Shown: piece by piece, positions 38,656 through 47,010 of the stretch | Layout: each line of letters opens with the position of its first letter | How positions within the stretch are numbered: the first letter of the stretch is position 1 | Assembly: GCF_003285015.1 (NCBI RefSeq) | Contig: NZ_QMFB01000001.1 | Location: forward strand, 310,001-374,000 | Origin: Paenibacillus contaminans | GTDB lineage: Bacteria; Bacillota; Bacilli; Paenibacillales; NBRC-103111 | Direction: 5' to 3' | Length of the DNA stretch: 64,000 bases | Notes under the pieces: generated by a model | What the model was told of the DNA's origin: nothing | Database searches by the model: none | The model's input: only the letters and a program-made list of their open reading frames with translations | Made by a program: the position numbers and the translations under genes

Positions 38656-39693
38656 ATGGCGGAGCCATTGGAATTGTATGATGTGACGATAATCGGCGGG
38701 GGTCCGGCAGGTATGTACGCCGCCTTCTATAGCGGGATGCGCGATCTGAAAACGAAGCTTATTGAAGCGAGAAACGAGCTGGGGGGACGCATGCTTATTT
38801 ATCCGGAGAAAATGATCTGGGACGTAGGCGGCTTCGCCCCGATCATATGCGAGCAGTTAATCGAGCAGCTTGCCCGGCAGGCTCAAGTGTTCGATCCGAC
38901 TATCGTATTTGGACAGCACATTAAGGGACTTGAAGTGCAGGAGGACGGCACCTATATGTTAGTGGCGGAGACCGGAGAGCGCCATTGGACGCGTACGATC
39001 GTTCTTGCATTGGGACGGGGCATTCTGAAAATGGCGAAGCTTGAAATCGAGGGAGCCGAGCGTTACGAGGTTTCGAATCTGCACTATACCGTTCAGGAGC
39101 TGGAGCCGTTCCGCGGCAAGAAGGTCCTTATTTCCGGCGGCGGCAATTCGGCGGTGGACTGGGCGAACGAGCTGGAATCGATCGCGGGCAGCGTAACGGT
39201 CGTACATCGCCGGGACCAATTCGGCGGCCATGAGAAAAACGTGATTCGGATGAAAACTTCCTCCGTTTGTGTGAAAACCCCGTATGCCCTCAGCCAACTA
39301 CATAGCAGCGACGGGAAGACGATCGGAAAAGTCACGATTTGCCACATCGAAACCGGCGAATCCGAGCAGCTGGAAGTCGACGCGGTTATTGTCAACCACG
39401 GGTTGAAATCCGACTTTACCGGGATTAATGAGTGGGGTCTCCACATGAACGACTGGAACGTGTTCACGGGGGGCAAGCTGGAGACGAATCTGCCCGGCAT
39501 ATTCGCAGCGGGCGACTTCGCAGACTATACAAGCAAGGTGAATCTGATTGCCGGGGCGTTCTCCGATGCCGCATTAGCGGTAAACAGCGCAAAGTTGTTT
39601 ATGGATCCGGAAGCGCCTCGGATGGCGTACGTTTCCTCGCATAACGACCGATTCGCTGAAAAGAACCGTGCGCTGGGCGTCGCGATAGATTGA
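38656..39693 (+). CDS. Ferredoxin/flavodoxin-NADP(+) reductase, thioredoxin-reductase-like (YumC type)
   Basis: A 345-residue FAD/NADPH enzyme. The N-terminal FAD loop is [13 protein letters not shown], the NADPH loop [12 protein letters not shown], and the C-terminal FAD contact [10 protein letters not shown]. The redox CxxC of thioredoxin reductase is absent, as expected for this type. ATG 38656 follows AGGAGGAA; the frame extends back to 38524 but has no better start. By family it reduces ferredoxin or flavodoxin, for instance to free iron from siderophores or heme, which agrees with the Fur box upstream. Confidence 0.9.
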   Translation: MAEPLELYDVTIIGGGPAGMYAAFYSGMRDLKTKLIEARNELGGRMLIYPEKMIWDVGGFAPIICEQLIEQLARQAQVFDPTIVFGQHIKGLEVQEDGTYMLVAETGERHWTRTIVLALGRGILKMAKLEIEGAERYEVSNLHYTVQELEPFRGKKVLISGGGNSAVDWANELESIAGSVTVVHRRDQFGGHEKNVIRMKTSSVCVKTPYALSQLHSSDGKTIGKVTICHIETGESEQLEVDAVIVNHGLKSDFTGINEWGLHMNDWNVFTGGKLETNLPGIFAAGDFADYTSKVNLIAGAFSDAALAVNSAKLFMDPEAPRMAYVSSHNDRFAEKNRALGVAID

Positions 39694-39760
39694 TGCACGC
39701 CGTTTTATTCAACAGGGAGAAGGTAACCGGTTTAGTAAAGTTGTCTTTTTTAGCGGTAAG

Positions 39761-39788
39761 CACTGCTTTTCGGGGCAGTGTTTTTTTT
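39761..39788 (+). terminator. Terminator after the ferredoxin-NADP reductase
   Basis: Stem CACTGC / GCAGTG followed by TTTTTTTT. Confidence 0.87.
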
Positions 39789-39956
39789 GTTTATTTACCG
39801 TGAGACGGAGCTGAAAGCGCCATCTATACCTGTATAAATACGGCGTTAATGAAAAGGCCGTTCGTCGTATGCAGCTAGCCGGATACGATTTTTCGCTTAT
39901 AACGTAGTGCAATCGCTGAGTCGGTTAAGTTGGTAGAAGAGTGACTGAGAAGCATG

Positions 39957-39974
39957 TTTTTCCCTAGGGAAAAA
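39957..39974. promoter_or_regulatory. Perfect 18-base palindrome upstream of the oxidase operon
   Basis: TTTTTCCCTAGGGAAAAA reads the same on both strands without a loop. It lies about 150 bases before the multicopper oxidase start and is a candidate operator for a dimeric regulator; no regulator can be named. Nothing else stands out in the gap 39788-40124. Confidence 0.45.
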
Positions 39975-40123
39975 TTAATGCGTATAAACAAAAAAATGGC
40001 TTTACAGCAAAAAACATCGGGCGTATACTTAGGAGCAAGAATATGTCGTTTCTCTTTTTTTGGATAAAAAATTGCACGAGCTCAACATAATTATCCTTGT
40101 ACAAAATTTGTGGAGGGAAGACA

Positions 40124-41158
40124 ATGGCAGATCGAAACAAGCAAGTATCGCGTCGCAATTTTTTGAAGGCCGGGGCGGCCGGGACCGCAGCGTTGATCGG
40201 CGGCGCTTTGCTGAATCCGGGTTCCCTGCTGGGGAGCACGGTTAAAGCTGAATCGCATGATGCTCACAACGGCGCGGAGCCCGGTTCTCATGCTATGCAG
40301 CATGGATATGATCCCGGCACGGAAGTGACGGAAGGGCTCAAAATGGCAAGAGAAGCGCTAACTAGCTTTGATTACGGCAAAGTCAGCCAATCGGCTGACG
40401 GCCGGACGATTAGGGAATATGAGATGACGGCGCTGGATCAAGAGATTGAAATCATGAAAGGGGTGAAATTTCCCGGATGGACGTACAATGGAACCATTCC
40501 GGGACCGACGATCCGCTGTACGGAAGGGGATATCCTCAGAATCAAATTCAGCAATGCCACGTCCCACCCGCACTCGATTCATTTTCACGGCATACATCCG
40601 ACAAACATGGACGGGTTGGAGCAGGTTCCTCCCGGGGGTACGTTTACTTACGAGTTTGAAGCGAAGCCGGCCGGTATGATGGTCTATCATTGCCATGTAC
40701 AGCCTTTCAGACATCATCTGCATAAAGGAATGTACGGCAATTTCATTATTGATCCGAAGAAGCCGCGAACACCGGCGAAGGAATTTTCGATGGTGATGAA
40801 CGGGTACGACTTGGATTTCGACGGAGAGAACGAAGTGTATACCGTAAACGGTTATGCTTTTGCTTACATGCAGGAACCCGTAAAAGTTAAGGTTGGAGAA
40901 TTGGTCCGCATCTATTTAAGCAATTTTCTCGAATTCGATCTCATCAATTCATTTCATCTGCATGCGAATTTTTTTCACTATTATGCGATCGGAGCGGATC
41001 CGGAGGCGCGGCCTTATTACACGGATACGATTGTGTTAGGCCAGGGGGAACGCGGGCTAGTCGAAATCGTTTTCCCGACGCCTGGAAAATATATGTTTCA
41101 CGCACATGTCAGCGAATTTACGGAGCTCGGCTGGATGGGCTTCTTTGAAGCCGAGTAG
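40124..41158 (+). CDS. Two-domain multicopper oxidase with Tat signal
   Basis: The N-terminus has a perfect twin-arginine motif (SRRNFLKAG) and an alanine-rich hydrophobic stretch, so the protein is exported folded, as copper enzymes are. In 344 residues it fits two cupredoxin domains. Copper ligands are visible: HSIHFHG, YHCHVQPFRHHLHKGM, HLHANFFHY and MFHAHVSEF. A histidine-rich linker (ESHDAHNGAEPGSHAMQHG) follows the signal. GGAGGG supports ATG 40124. It is followed by a ZIP-type permease and tatA, so oxidation of a metal, probably ferrous iron, at the cell surface is the best inference; nitrite-reductase-like or laccase activity are alternatives. Confidence 0.9.
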   Translation: MADRNKQVSRRNFLKAGAAGTAALIGGALLNPGSLLGSTVKAESHDAHNGAEPGSHAMQHGYDPGTEVTEGLKMAREALTSFDYGKVSQSADGRTIREYEMTALDQEIEIMKGVKFPGWTYNGTIPGPTIRCTEGDILRIKFSNATSHPHSIHFHGIHPTNMDGLEQVPPGGTFTYEFEAKPAGMMVYHCHVQPFRHHLHKGMYGNFIIDPKKPRTPAKEFSMVMNGYDLDFDGENEVYTVNGYAFAYMQEPVKVKVGELVRIYLSNFLEFDLINSFHLHANFFHYYAIGADPEARPYYTDTIVLGQGERGLVEIVFPTPGKYMFHAHVSEFTELGWMGFFEAE

Positions 41159-41173
41159 AAGGAGGGCGTGGCA

Positions 41174-42382
41174 ATGAGTCAGCTTCAAACCAATATCAGT
41201 CAAACGCCCGGCAGCGCCAAAAAAAGCAACCTGCTGCTGTGGGGCGGATTGCCGGTCGTCCTTCTGATCGCCATGATCGCAGCCATTATGACGCTCGGAA
41301 CAGGAGTCGATGAAGCTTCGCCGGTACCGATCGAAAATATGGACGTGGAGAAGATGGTTTTGACGAACGAAGGCATTACTTTGAAAGTTCTGAATTCCGG
41401 CCCGGAAGCGTTAACCATTGCACAGGTGATGGTGGACGATGCTTACTGGAATTTCCAAATGAATCCAAGTGCGACGATTCCGCGAATGGGGCGGGCTACG
41501 ATAACGATTCCGTATCCGTGGGTGGAAGGCGATGCGCATGAAATACGCATGATTTCGTCAAACAGCACGATATTCGATCAAGGAATCGATGTCGCGTTCA
41601 AAACGCCTGAAATGAACGGGGAACGAATAGGCAAATACGCATTGATCGGCATTTATGTAGGTGTCATTCCGATAGCGCTCGGACTGTTATGGTTCCCGTT
41701 TATTCGTCGTTTCTCGATGCGCGGCATGCATGCGGTTCTTGCTTTTACAGCAGGCCTGCTTCTCTATCTGATCGTGGATACGTTTGAGGAAGGTTTGGAG
41801 TTTGCGGCGAAAGCGCCCTCCATCTTTCAAGGTACGGGCTTGGTCTGGTTTGGCGCCTTGCTTAGCCTCCTGTTCTTGACTGCCGTCGATCAGGCGAGCG
41901 ACCGCAAAGCTCGTGGTCAAGACGGGGAAGGAAAATCGCTTGCCTTCAAGCTGGCGACGGGGATCGGGCTGCATAATTTTGGCGAAGGATTGGCGATCGG
42001 CACTGCTTTTGCCGTAGGGGAAGCGGCTCTTGGAACGTTCCTGATTATTGGATTTACCTTGCATAATATGACGGAAGGGATCGGTATCGCGGCTCCGTTA
42101 ACCAAAGCCAAGCCGACATGGCGAACGTTTGCCGTTCTCGCAATAATCGGAGGCGCTCCAGCCATACTGGGTGTATGGTCGGGAGGATTGATTTTGAACA
42201 ATTCGCTGGCGGCTTTGTTTTTCGGAATCGGTACCGGTGCGATTGCACAAGTTGTATATGTCATTGCGAAAATGATTATGAAAGAATCCGCTAAGCATGC
42301 ATATCCTTTATTGTCTTGGAGAAATTTTGCAAGCGTTTGTCTCGGCATCGCGGTTATGTATGCTACCGCTTTGCTTGTATAG
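41174..42382 (+). CDS. ZIP-family metal permease with an added extracytoplasmic domain
   Basis: A 402-residue membrane protein. The ZIP signatures are clear: HNFGEGLAIG in one membrane segment and HNMTEGIGIAAP in the next, which form the metal site. Before the ZIP core there is an extra membrane segment (about 22-42) and about 110 residues of beta-rich sequence outside the cell (TNEGITLKVLNSGPEALTIA), absent from ordinary ZIP proteins. ATG 41174 lies seven bases after GGAGGG, 16 bases behind the oxidase stop. The likely role is uptake of iron or another divalent metal processed by the oxidase. Confidence 0.88.
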   Translation: MSQLQTNISQTPGSAKKSNLLLWGGLPVVLLIAMIAAIMTLGTGVDEASPVPIENMDVEKMVLTNEGITLKVLNSGPEALTIAQVMVDDAYWNFQMNPSATIPRMGRATITIPYPWVEGDAHEIRMISSNSTIFDQGIDVAFKTPEMNGERIGKYALIGIYVGVIPIALGLLWFPFIRRFSMRGMHAVLAFTAGLLLYLIVDTFEEGLEFAAKAPSIFQGTGLVWFGALLSLLFLTAVDQASDRKARGQDGEGKSLAFKLATGIGLHNFGEGLAIGTAFAVGEAALGTFLIIGFTLHNMTEGIGIAAPLTKAKPTWRTFAVLAIIGGAPAILGVWSGGLILNNSLAALFFGIGTGAIAQVVYVIAKMIMKESAKHAYPLLSWRNFASVCLGIAVMYATALLV

Positions 42383-42424
42383 ACGGTTGACGTCGAAAGG
42401 CGTTTAGGAGAGGAGTGGAGGAAG

Positions 42425-42616
42425 ATGCCTTTTGGTATCGGTGCAACGGGGTTTGCCCTAATCATTCTAATCGCGCTGCTTCTGTTCGGACCATCCAAGC
42501 TGCCGCAATTGGGCAGGGCGATCGGAACGACGATTCGAGAATTCAAAGCAGGAAACAAAGAACGGGAAGGTGCCGAAGACTTGCCCCTGAAGAAGGATGA
42601 CGACTCCCGCCAGTAG
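42425..42616 (+). CDS. tatA: Twin-arginine translocase subunit TatA/E
   Basis: A 63-residue protein with one N-terminal membrane helix (FALIILIALLLFG), the conserved FGPSKLPQLGRAIG hinge and an amphipathic helix, then a charged tail: the full TatA plan. GAGGAGTGGAGG precedes the ATG. It is the third gene of the oxidase operon, so the cell makes the export pore component together with its Tat substrate. No tatC lies in the window; one must be supplied from elsewhere. Confidence 0.93.
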   Translation: MPFGIGATGFALIILIALLLFGPSKLPQLGRAIGTTIREFKAGNKEREGAEDLPLKKDDDSRQ

Positions 42617-42672
42617 TCGTAGCCTTTTGTCTTGCATACCTCACTATACAGCGGTTCATTTGCGAATGAGAG

Positions 42673-42716
42673 CCTCCATCCTACTTTACAAAGTGGGGTG
42701 GAGGTTTGGAGTTTTT
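42673..42716 (+). terminator. Terminator of the oxidase/ZIP/TatA operon
   Basis: A 14-pair stem CCTCCATCCTACTT / AAGTGGGGTGGAGG with ACAA loop; the T-run follows after seven bases. Confidence 0.72.
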
Positions 42717-42740
42717 CCCGAATAACAATTGCGTTTCCCG

Positions 42741-42759
42741 TGTTTGCTTTCGTAACCAG
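42741..42759 (+). repeat. Short dispersed motif (family C), copy 2
   Basis: Identical to 38293-38311 over 19 bases. Confidence 0.6.
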
Positions 42760-42857
42760 TAACTAAGTCTTCAGTACTCCCATAGCTTTAGAGTTGATCT
42801 CGGACTTATTTGTATTTTTTGCATGCTTGATTCTTGAAACAAGCTGGATATAATTAA

Positions 42858-42873
42858 GTTTAAGTATTTAAAC
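42858..42873. promoter_or_regulatory. Operator 1 of the ArsR regulator
   Basis: Perfect inverted repeat GTTTAA-GTAT-TTAAAC, followed by GAATAA, 24 bases before the ArsR start. Confidence 0.7.
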
Positions 42874-42897
42874 GAATAAACGGAAGGGGCGGCGCAT

Positions 42898-43218
42898 ATG
42901 AGTCAGCAAACCGAGCATATTCTGCAACAATTTAAAGCATGTATTCCTTTACTGGATGTGCTGACTGATGAAAACCGTCAAGCCATTATTTTGCTGTTGG
43001 CACAGCATAAATCCGGCCTTAATGTTAACACTATAGCGGACCAAATCAATTTGTCCAGGCCGGCCATTTCCCATCATTTGAAGGTTTTGAGGCAGTCCGG
43101 CTTTGTTAATTTTGAAAAAAAGAGCGTAGAAAATTATTATGTGCTTACTGTCCGCGAACCGCTTGAACAACTCAAGGCTTTGATTGGGGCTATTGAAGCC
43201 CAGTGTACCAAATCTTGA
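42898..43218 (+). CDS. ArsR-family transcriptional regulator
   Basis: A 106-residue winged-helix repressor: LDVLTDENRQAIILLLAQHKSGLNVNTIADQI leads into the recognition helix LSRPAISHHLKVLRQSGFV. The metal-binding ELCVCDL motif of ArsR/SmtB proteins is absent, so it does not sense metal in the usual way. GGAAGGGG supports the ATG. The same 16-base operator occurs before it and twice before the oxidoreductase that follows, which makes self-repression plus control of that enzyme the likely circuit. Its DNA is AT-rich relative to neighbours. Confidence 0.88.
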   Translation: MSQQTEHILQQFKACIPLLDVLTDENRQAIILLLAQHKSGLNVNTIADQINLSRPAISHHLKVLRQSGFVNFEKKSVENYYVLTVREPLEQLKALIGAIEAQCTKS

Positions 43219-43250
43219 CCAAGCATTCGAAAAGTTATTTTGGACTATAA

Positions 43251-43266
43251 GTTTATGTGTTTAAAC
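43251..43266. promoter_or_regulatory. Operator 2 of the ArsR regulator
   Basis: GTTTATGTGTTTAAAC, one mismatch from a perfect palindrome and identical to operator 3, again followed by GAATAATCA. Confidence 0.7.
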
Positions 43267-43353
43267 GAATAATCATTGCGAATTCCGAATGCGGATTGGG
43301 ACTCGGCGTTCTCTATCAGTAGGAGTGTTTTTAGGAAACTTTTTCGCCTATAT

Positions 43354-43369
43354 GTTTATGTGTTTAAAC
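43354..43369. promoter_or_regulatory. Operator 3 of the ArsR regulator
   Basis: Same 16 bases as operator 2, 24 bases before the oxidoreductase ATG, the same distance as operator 1 has to its gene. Confidence 0.72.
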
Positions 43370-43393
43370 GAATAATCAAATGGAGTGATAAAA

Positions 43394-44395
43394 ATGAAGG
43401 CTATGATCATTGAGAAATACGGAAAAAATGTTTCCTTGCTTATGACGGAAAGACCAATGCCCGACATCGGAGAGCATGATGTGCTTGTGGAAATTTACGC
43501 AGCCAGCTTAAATCCTATCGACTTTAAAATAAAAGAGGGTAAAGTAAAGCTTCTGCTTAATTATAAGATGCCTTTAATATTAGGAAATGATTTTTCCGGA
43601 GTTGTAGTTAAGGTTGGCAGCCGGGTGAACGCATTTAATCCCGGAGATGAAGTTTACGGAAGGCCTCGCAAAGGCAGGATCGGGACATTAGCCGAATATA
43701 TCGCTGTTCATGAGGAAGATATTTCTCTAAAGCCGCGGAACCTAAACTTTGAAGAAGCGGCATCGATACCATTGGTCGGACTCACCACTTACCAAGCCTT
43801 TTCCGATATTTTAAAGCTTCAAAAAGGCCAAAAAATTTTGATTCACGCAGGATCGGGCGGCGTAGGCACCTTCGCGATTCAACTGGCTAAATTGATGGGA
43901 GCTTATGTTGCGACTACTGCAAGCGATAAAGGTTACGATTTGGTCAAATCTCTGGGCGCCGATCTAATTATTAATTATAAAAAAGAGAATTTTGAAGAAA
44001 AGCTTACAGATTATGATGCGGTGTACGATACTTTAGGAGGTCAAGTTTTGGAAAAGTCATTCCAGGTTCTAAAACCAAATGGAAAAATAGTATCCATCTC
44101 CGGCATGCCAAACGCAAAATTCGGAAAAGAAGCAAACTTGGGGTGGTTGAAGACGGCCATTTTATCTATCGTTAGCCGTAAAATCACAGCTCTTGAGAAG
44201 AAATACCGCTCGAGCTATCATTTCCTATTTATGAAACCAAGCGGAGAGCAATTAAAGGCAATAAAAGATTTTATTGAAGAAGGTCGCATTAAACCCGTCA
44301 TTGATAAGATATTCAAATTCGAAGATGCGGGGCTAGCGCTCCGGTATCTGGAAAGCGGAAGTGCCAAAGGAAAGGTAGTCGTTAAAATAAAGTAG
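43394..44395 (+). CDS. NADPH-dependent quinone oxidoreductase-like, zinc-free alcohol dehydrogenase family
   Basis: A 333-residue medium-chain reductase: substrate domain with LGNDFSGVVVKVG, then the NADPH-binding loop HAGSGGVGTFAIQLAKLMGA. The catalytic and structural zinc cysteines are missing, which places it with quinone oxidoreductases. ATG 43394 follows TGGAGTG; GTG 43385 is too close to it. Its regulation by the ArsR protein upstream suggests a response to electrophiles or quinones. By eye count, bases 43981-44040 hold 21 G+C of 60, far below the surrounding genes, a sign of recent transfer. Confidence 0.9.
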   Translation: MKAMIIEKYGKNVSLLMTERPMPDIGEHDVLVEIYAASLNPIDFKIKEGKVKLLLNYKMPLILGNDFSGVVVKVGSRVNAFNPGDEVYGRPRKGRIGTLAEYIAVHEEDISLKPRNLNFEEAASIPLVGLTTYQAFSDILKLQKGQKILIHAGSGGVGTFAIQLAKLMGAYVATTASDKGYDLVKSLGADLIINYKKENFEEKLTDYDAVYDTLGGQVLEKSFQVLKPNGKIVSISGMPNAKFGKEANLGWLKTAILSIVSRKITALEKKYRSSYHFLFMKPSGEQLKAIKDFIEEGRIKPVIDKIFKFEDAGLALRYLESGSAKGKVVVKIK

Positions 44396-44482
44396 TGGAG
44401 CCTGTGGCCCATTTGATTGCCAAAAAAGAACTACGACGTATGAAGCTCAATGTATAGCGGGGAGTTCACACTGGAGATGATG

Positions 44483-44510
44483 AAAAAGGGGGCAACCCGC
44501 CCCCTTTTTC
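44483..44510. terminator. Bidirectional terminator between convergent genes
   Basis: AAAAAGGGGGC-AACCC-GCCCCCTTTTT, symmetrical, serving both the oxidoreductase and the opposite-strand operon. Confidence 0.9.
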
Positions 44511-44514
44511 GTGA

Positions 44515-44784
44515 TCATTTGCTCAGATCGTCATAGATGATCGCTTCAATTCGTTCGACGCTCAAGTAAAACAACTCCGTCAGTTTTATCATATTAACGC
44601 CGCTTTTGTACATTCGCACGATTTCGGCATTCCGTTCCTGTAAATCCTCCCGAATACCTGTACTGGAGCCCCAAGCTTTTCGGTCCGATCGAGGGATATA
44701 AAGATGCTGACCTTGAACATATTTTTGGATTTCTTGAACAAGGGCTTCGGGCAATACTTTATTGGCATTCACATATTTGGTCAT
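44515..44784 (-). CDS. CD3324-family protein (Mor-like helix-turn-helix)
   Basis: An 89-residue protein with the family start YVNANKVLPEALVQEIQKYVQG and LYIPRSDRKAWG, then a Mor/C-ester helix-turn-helix (MYKSGVNMIKLTELFYLSVERI). By family it is a small DNA-binding protein of unknown target. It begins ten bases after the stop of the acetyltransferase gene and so is likely in its operon. Confidence 0.85.
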   Translation of the reverse strand: MTKYVNANKVLPEALVQEIQKYVQGQHLYIPRSDRKAWGSSTGIREDLQERNAEIVRMYKSGVNMIKLTELFYLSVERIEAIIYDDLSK

Positions 44785-44794
44785 ATTCGGCCGC

Positions 44795-45760
44795 CTAAAT
44801 GGATCTCGTCAATCGTACCGTCATCGGCGATATAGATTGAGGGTTCTGAAATTGGAAGCCTTGCGCGAGCAATTCGACGAATGCATCGAAATCCCGGGAC
44901 GAAACCTGCGAGCTGGCAGACACAACTTGTAATTGCTTCATGGAGGCGATAACAACCCGGATGAATCTGCCTTTCTCCTGTCGAGAAAGCGGCACGCTGC
45001 TGCGAAAATGAAACCCGACGTTCCACGCACCTAACCCGTTTACCACATGGCCGTCCGGCTGAATATCTCGGAAGGCTGCGACGCGGTAATAAGAAATGCC
45101 TGCAATCTCGCGCTCTTGTCCGCTGCGCATGATTAAAATGACATGCTCCGGCGTTTTGTCCGGAAAACCGGATTGAAACACAGCCGCCAGCTCGTCCTCG
45201 CGATCCTCGATCAAGCTTCGGAGTATATCGGATAATTCCATATCTTCGGCCGGCGCAATTCCTTCGGTATCAAGCTGCCCGGGCATCGTCCACGACTCGA
45301 CGTCAAGCTGGATATGCGCATGAAAATAAGGATTTGAAACGAAACCGAACCGTTCCCAGAACGTGATCGAGCTGTTCCGGATTTGTCCGGGAACCAGTGC
45401 CACGAACTTGTGAACCGCCGAACCCCCGTTCTCTCGAACTGCATTGACGCAGCACTCAACCAATTCGGGTATACACGCTTCGTACCCTTCCTCCATTCCT
45501 GCCGTTACATAACCATTTTTGTACTTCCCCGATAAATTCACGCATATGAACGCTTTGATGCTATCATCCTGTACCGCTACAAAACCTTTCGCTGAAGGCC
45601 GCGGCTCCGAGTTTGCAAAAAGCATTCGTTCAAGAAATGCGGAATCTTCCGAATATTGAGTATGCAGTCCGATTTCCTTGTGAAACCGTTTGACGGTTTT
45701 TTCCAGTAACGAGCCGATCAATGAAAAATCGTCATCCGGCCTTACTTCGCGAACGATCAT
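44795..45760 (-). CDS. GNAT-superfamily acetyltransferase-like protein
   Basis: A 321-residue protein with an N-terminal GNAT domain (IVREVRPDDDFSLIGSLLEKTVKRF, later NSSITFWERFGFVSNPYF) followed by a second, less clear domain. ATG 45760 lies ten bases after AAAGGAG, so it was preferred over TTG 45769. The acetyl-CoA loop is not a strong match, so activity is uncertain. The 380 bases between it and the MerR gene hold only a small open frame at 46005. Confidence 0.75.
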   Translation of the reverse strand: MIVREVRPDDDFSLIGSLLEKTVKRFHKEIGLHTQYSEDSAFLERMLFANSEPRPSAKGFVAVQDDSIKAFICVNLSGKYKNGYVTAGMEEGYEACIPELVECCVNAVRENGGSAVHKFVALVPGQIRNSSITFWERFGFVSNPYFHAHIQLDVESWTMPGQLDTEGIAPAEDMELSDILRSLIEDREDELAAVFQSGFPDKTPEHVILIMRSGQEREIAGISYYRVAAFRDIQPDGHVVNGLGAWNVGFHFRSSVPLSRQEKGRFIRVVIASMKQLQVVSASSQVSSRDFDAFVELLAQGFQFQNPQSISPMTVRLTRSI

Positions 45761-46004
45761 CCTATTCAACTCCTTTGATAAAGGTTGATTACACTTCTAC
45801 TTTACCTTTGGAAAATACATGCAACAACCTTGAGAATTTTTGAGAAAAACGATAGCGGCTTCTCTCGGCGATGTTGTCGCAGGTTCAGAAAAGATTTACA
45901 GATGATACACGATGGGCTTGTTTTTCTTACTGTTGGAGGAATATGGAATAGGTTGGAGAATTAGTAGTTCATGAAAATCATTTAGCGGAGGGGATAAAGT
46001 TGGC

Positions 46005-46148
46005 GTGTACATTCATGGATTAAAAGGAACGGAACGTAATTGGAATCGAAATAGCATGTCGCAAAAATATGTATCCTTCCTGCATCGCGGACCGATCGAT
46101 CAGTTTTTTACGACTTACGAGAAAGTGAATGCGATCAGCTCTTCATAG
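46005..46148 (+). CDS. Possible small protein of 47 residues
   Basis: A GTG-started frame preceded by GCGGAGGGG (45985-45993) that reads YIHGLKGTERNWNRN and FLHRGPIDQFFTTYEK. It overlaps the 3' end of the opposite-strand MerR gene by six bases. I do not recognise it. It may be a real small gene or the end of a lost one; evidence is limited to the ribosome site and protein-like composition. Confidence 0.35.
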   Translation: MYIHGLKGTERNWNRNSMSQKYVSFLHRGPIDQFFTTYEKVNAISSS

Positions 46149-46847
46149 TAGCTCCAATTCTTTGCAAAGCTCGACCAGCTGATGAATGCCGCGGAACTGA
46201 TGGCGATTGCGCTCATAAATGCTGAGGATGGCATCTTCCGTCACTTTTTTCGCATGCTCGATGCTTTGGTTTTCCACCGCATGTAAGATTTCCTTCATAT
46301 TGCTCAAAAAATAGACGGTGCTTCGCAAGGTGCGGATGAGCAAAATTTTACGTATATGAATCTGTGTAAACAGCCGGTAGCCATTCTCCGGATCCCGTGC
46401 AGGCGTGAGCAAGCCTTCCTTCTCCCAATGGCGGATGGCCGAAGTCGTAACCCCTGTAAATGCGGCGACTTCGCCGATCGTCATATGGCTTTTCGTCTTT
46501 TTATTCGTAACCGTGGGCAGGTCGAGATTTTGCAGCAAGTCAAGCGTTTGGCTCGCGGCGTTTTTATCCTGTTGAAGGATGGCTTGCTGCTTGTTTACGA
46601 GCCAGAACGCGGCATCTGTATTCGCGTTTTGAATATGCCGCAGAACGTCGCAGGTGAGCCCCACGCCAAACCCGGGAGACATGGCGCGCAGACAGCGGAA
46701 ATAGGCCAAATGCAGCTTCGTGTACAGTCGATACCCATTGGCGGCACGGGAGGGTGCGGGGACCACGCCCCATGATTCGTAATGACGCAAAGCGCTGGTA
46801 CTGATCTGAAGCTCTCTGGCGATTTCGATCGGCTTGTAATAACGCAC
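46143..46847 (-). CDS. Tandem MerR regulator with two DNA-binding domains
   Basis: A 234-residue protein with two complete MerR winged helices: YYKPIEIARELQISTSALRHYESWGVV at the start and MTIGEVAAFTGVTTSAIRHWEKEGLL from residue about 121. Each is followed by its NGYRLY or NGYRLF wing. Such TioE-like proteins could bind two half-sites as a monomer or loop DNA. It ends in a short helical region without metal-binding cysteines. The target is unknown; the radical SAM gene upstream on the same strand is one candidate. Confidence 0.88.
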   Translation of the reverse strand: MRYYKPIEIARELQISTSALRHYESWGVVPAPSRAANGYRLYTKLHLAYFRCLRAMSPGFGVGLTCDVLRHIQNANTDAAFWLVNKQQAILQQDKNAASQTLDLLQNLDLPTVTNKKTKSHMTIGEVAAFTGVTTSAIRHWEKEGLLTPARDPENGYRLFTQIHIRKILLIRTLRSTVYFLSNMKEILHAVENQSIEHAKKVTEDAILSIYERNRHQFRGIHQLVELCKELELL

Positions 46848-47010
46848 CTGATGACCTTCCCCCTTGCTAACGTAACGGTCGAAAACTCACTATATCAAAC
46901 GCGTCATCAGCTGGCAATAGTTAGGATGATGCAGGATAAACAGTTCGAACCGATAAAAGAAGGGGGGCTCATTCCGCTTGTCTGGACGAAAATATGCATA
47001 GTGCATAATG

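Noticed and set aside
40042..40089. Fifteen-codon frame (starting MSFLFFW) with AGGAGC before it, upstream of the oxidase
   Set aside because: It might be a leader peptide, but there is no terminator/antiterminator pair or codon pattern to support attenuation.
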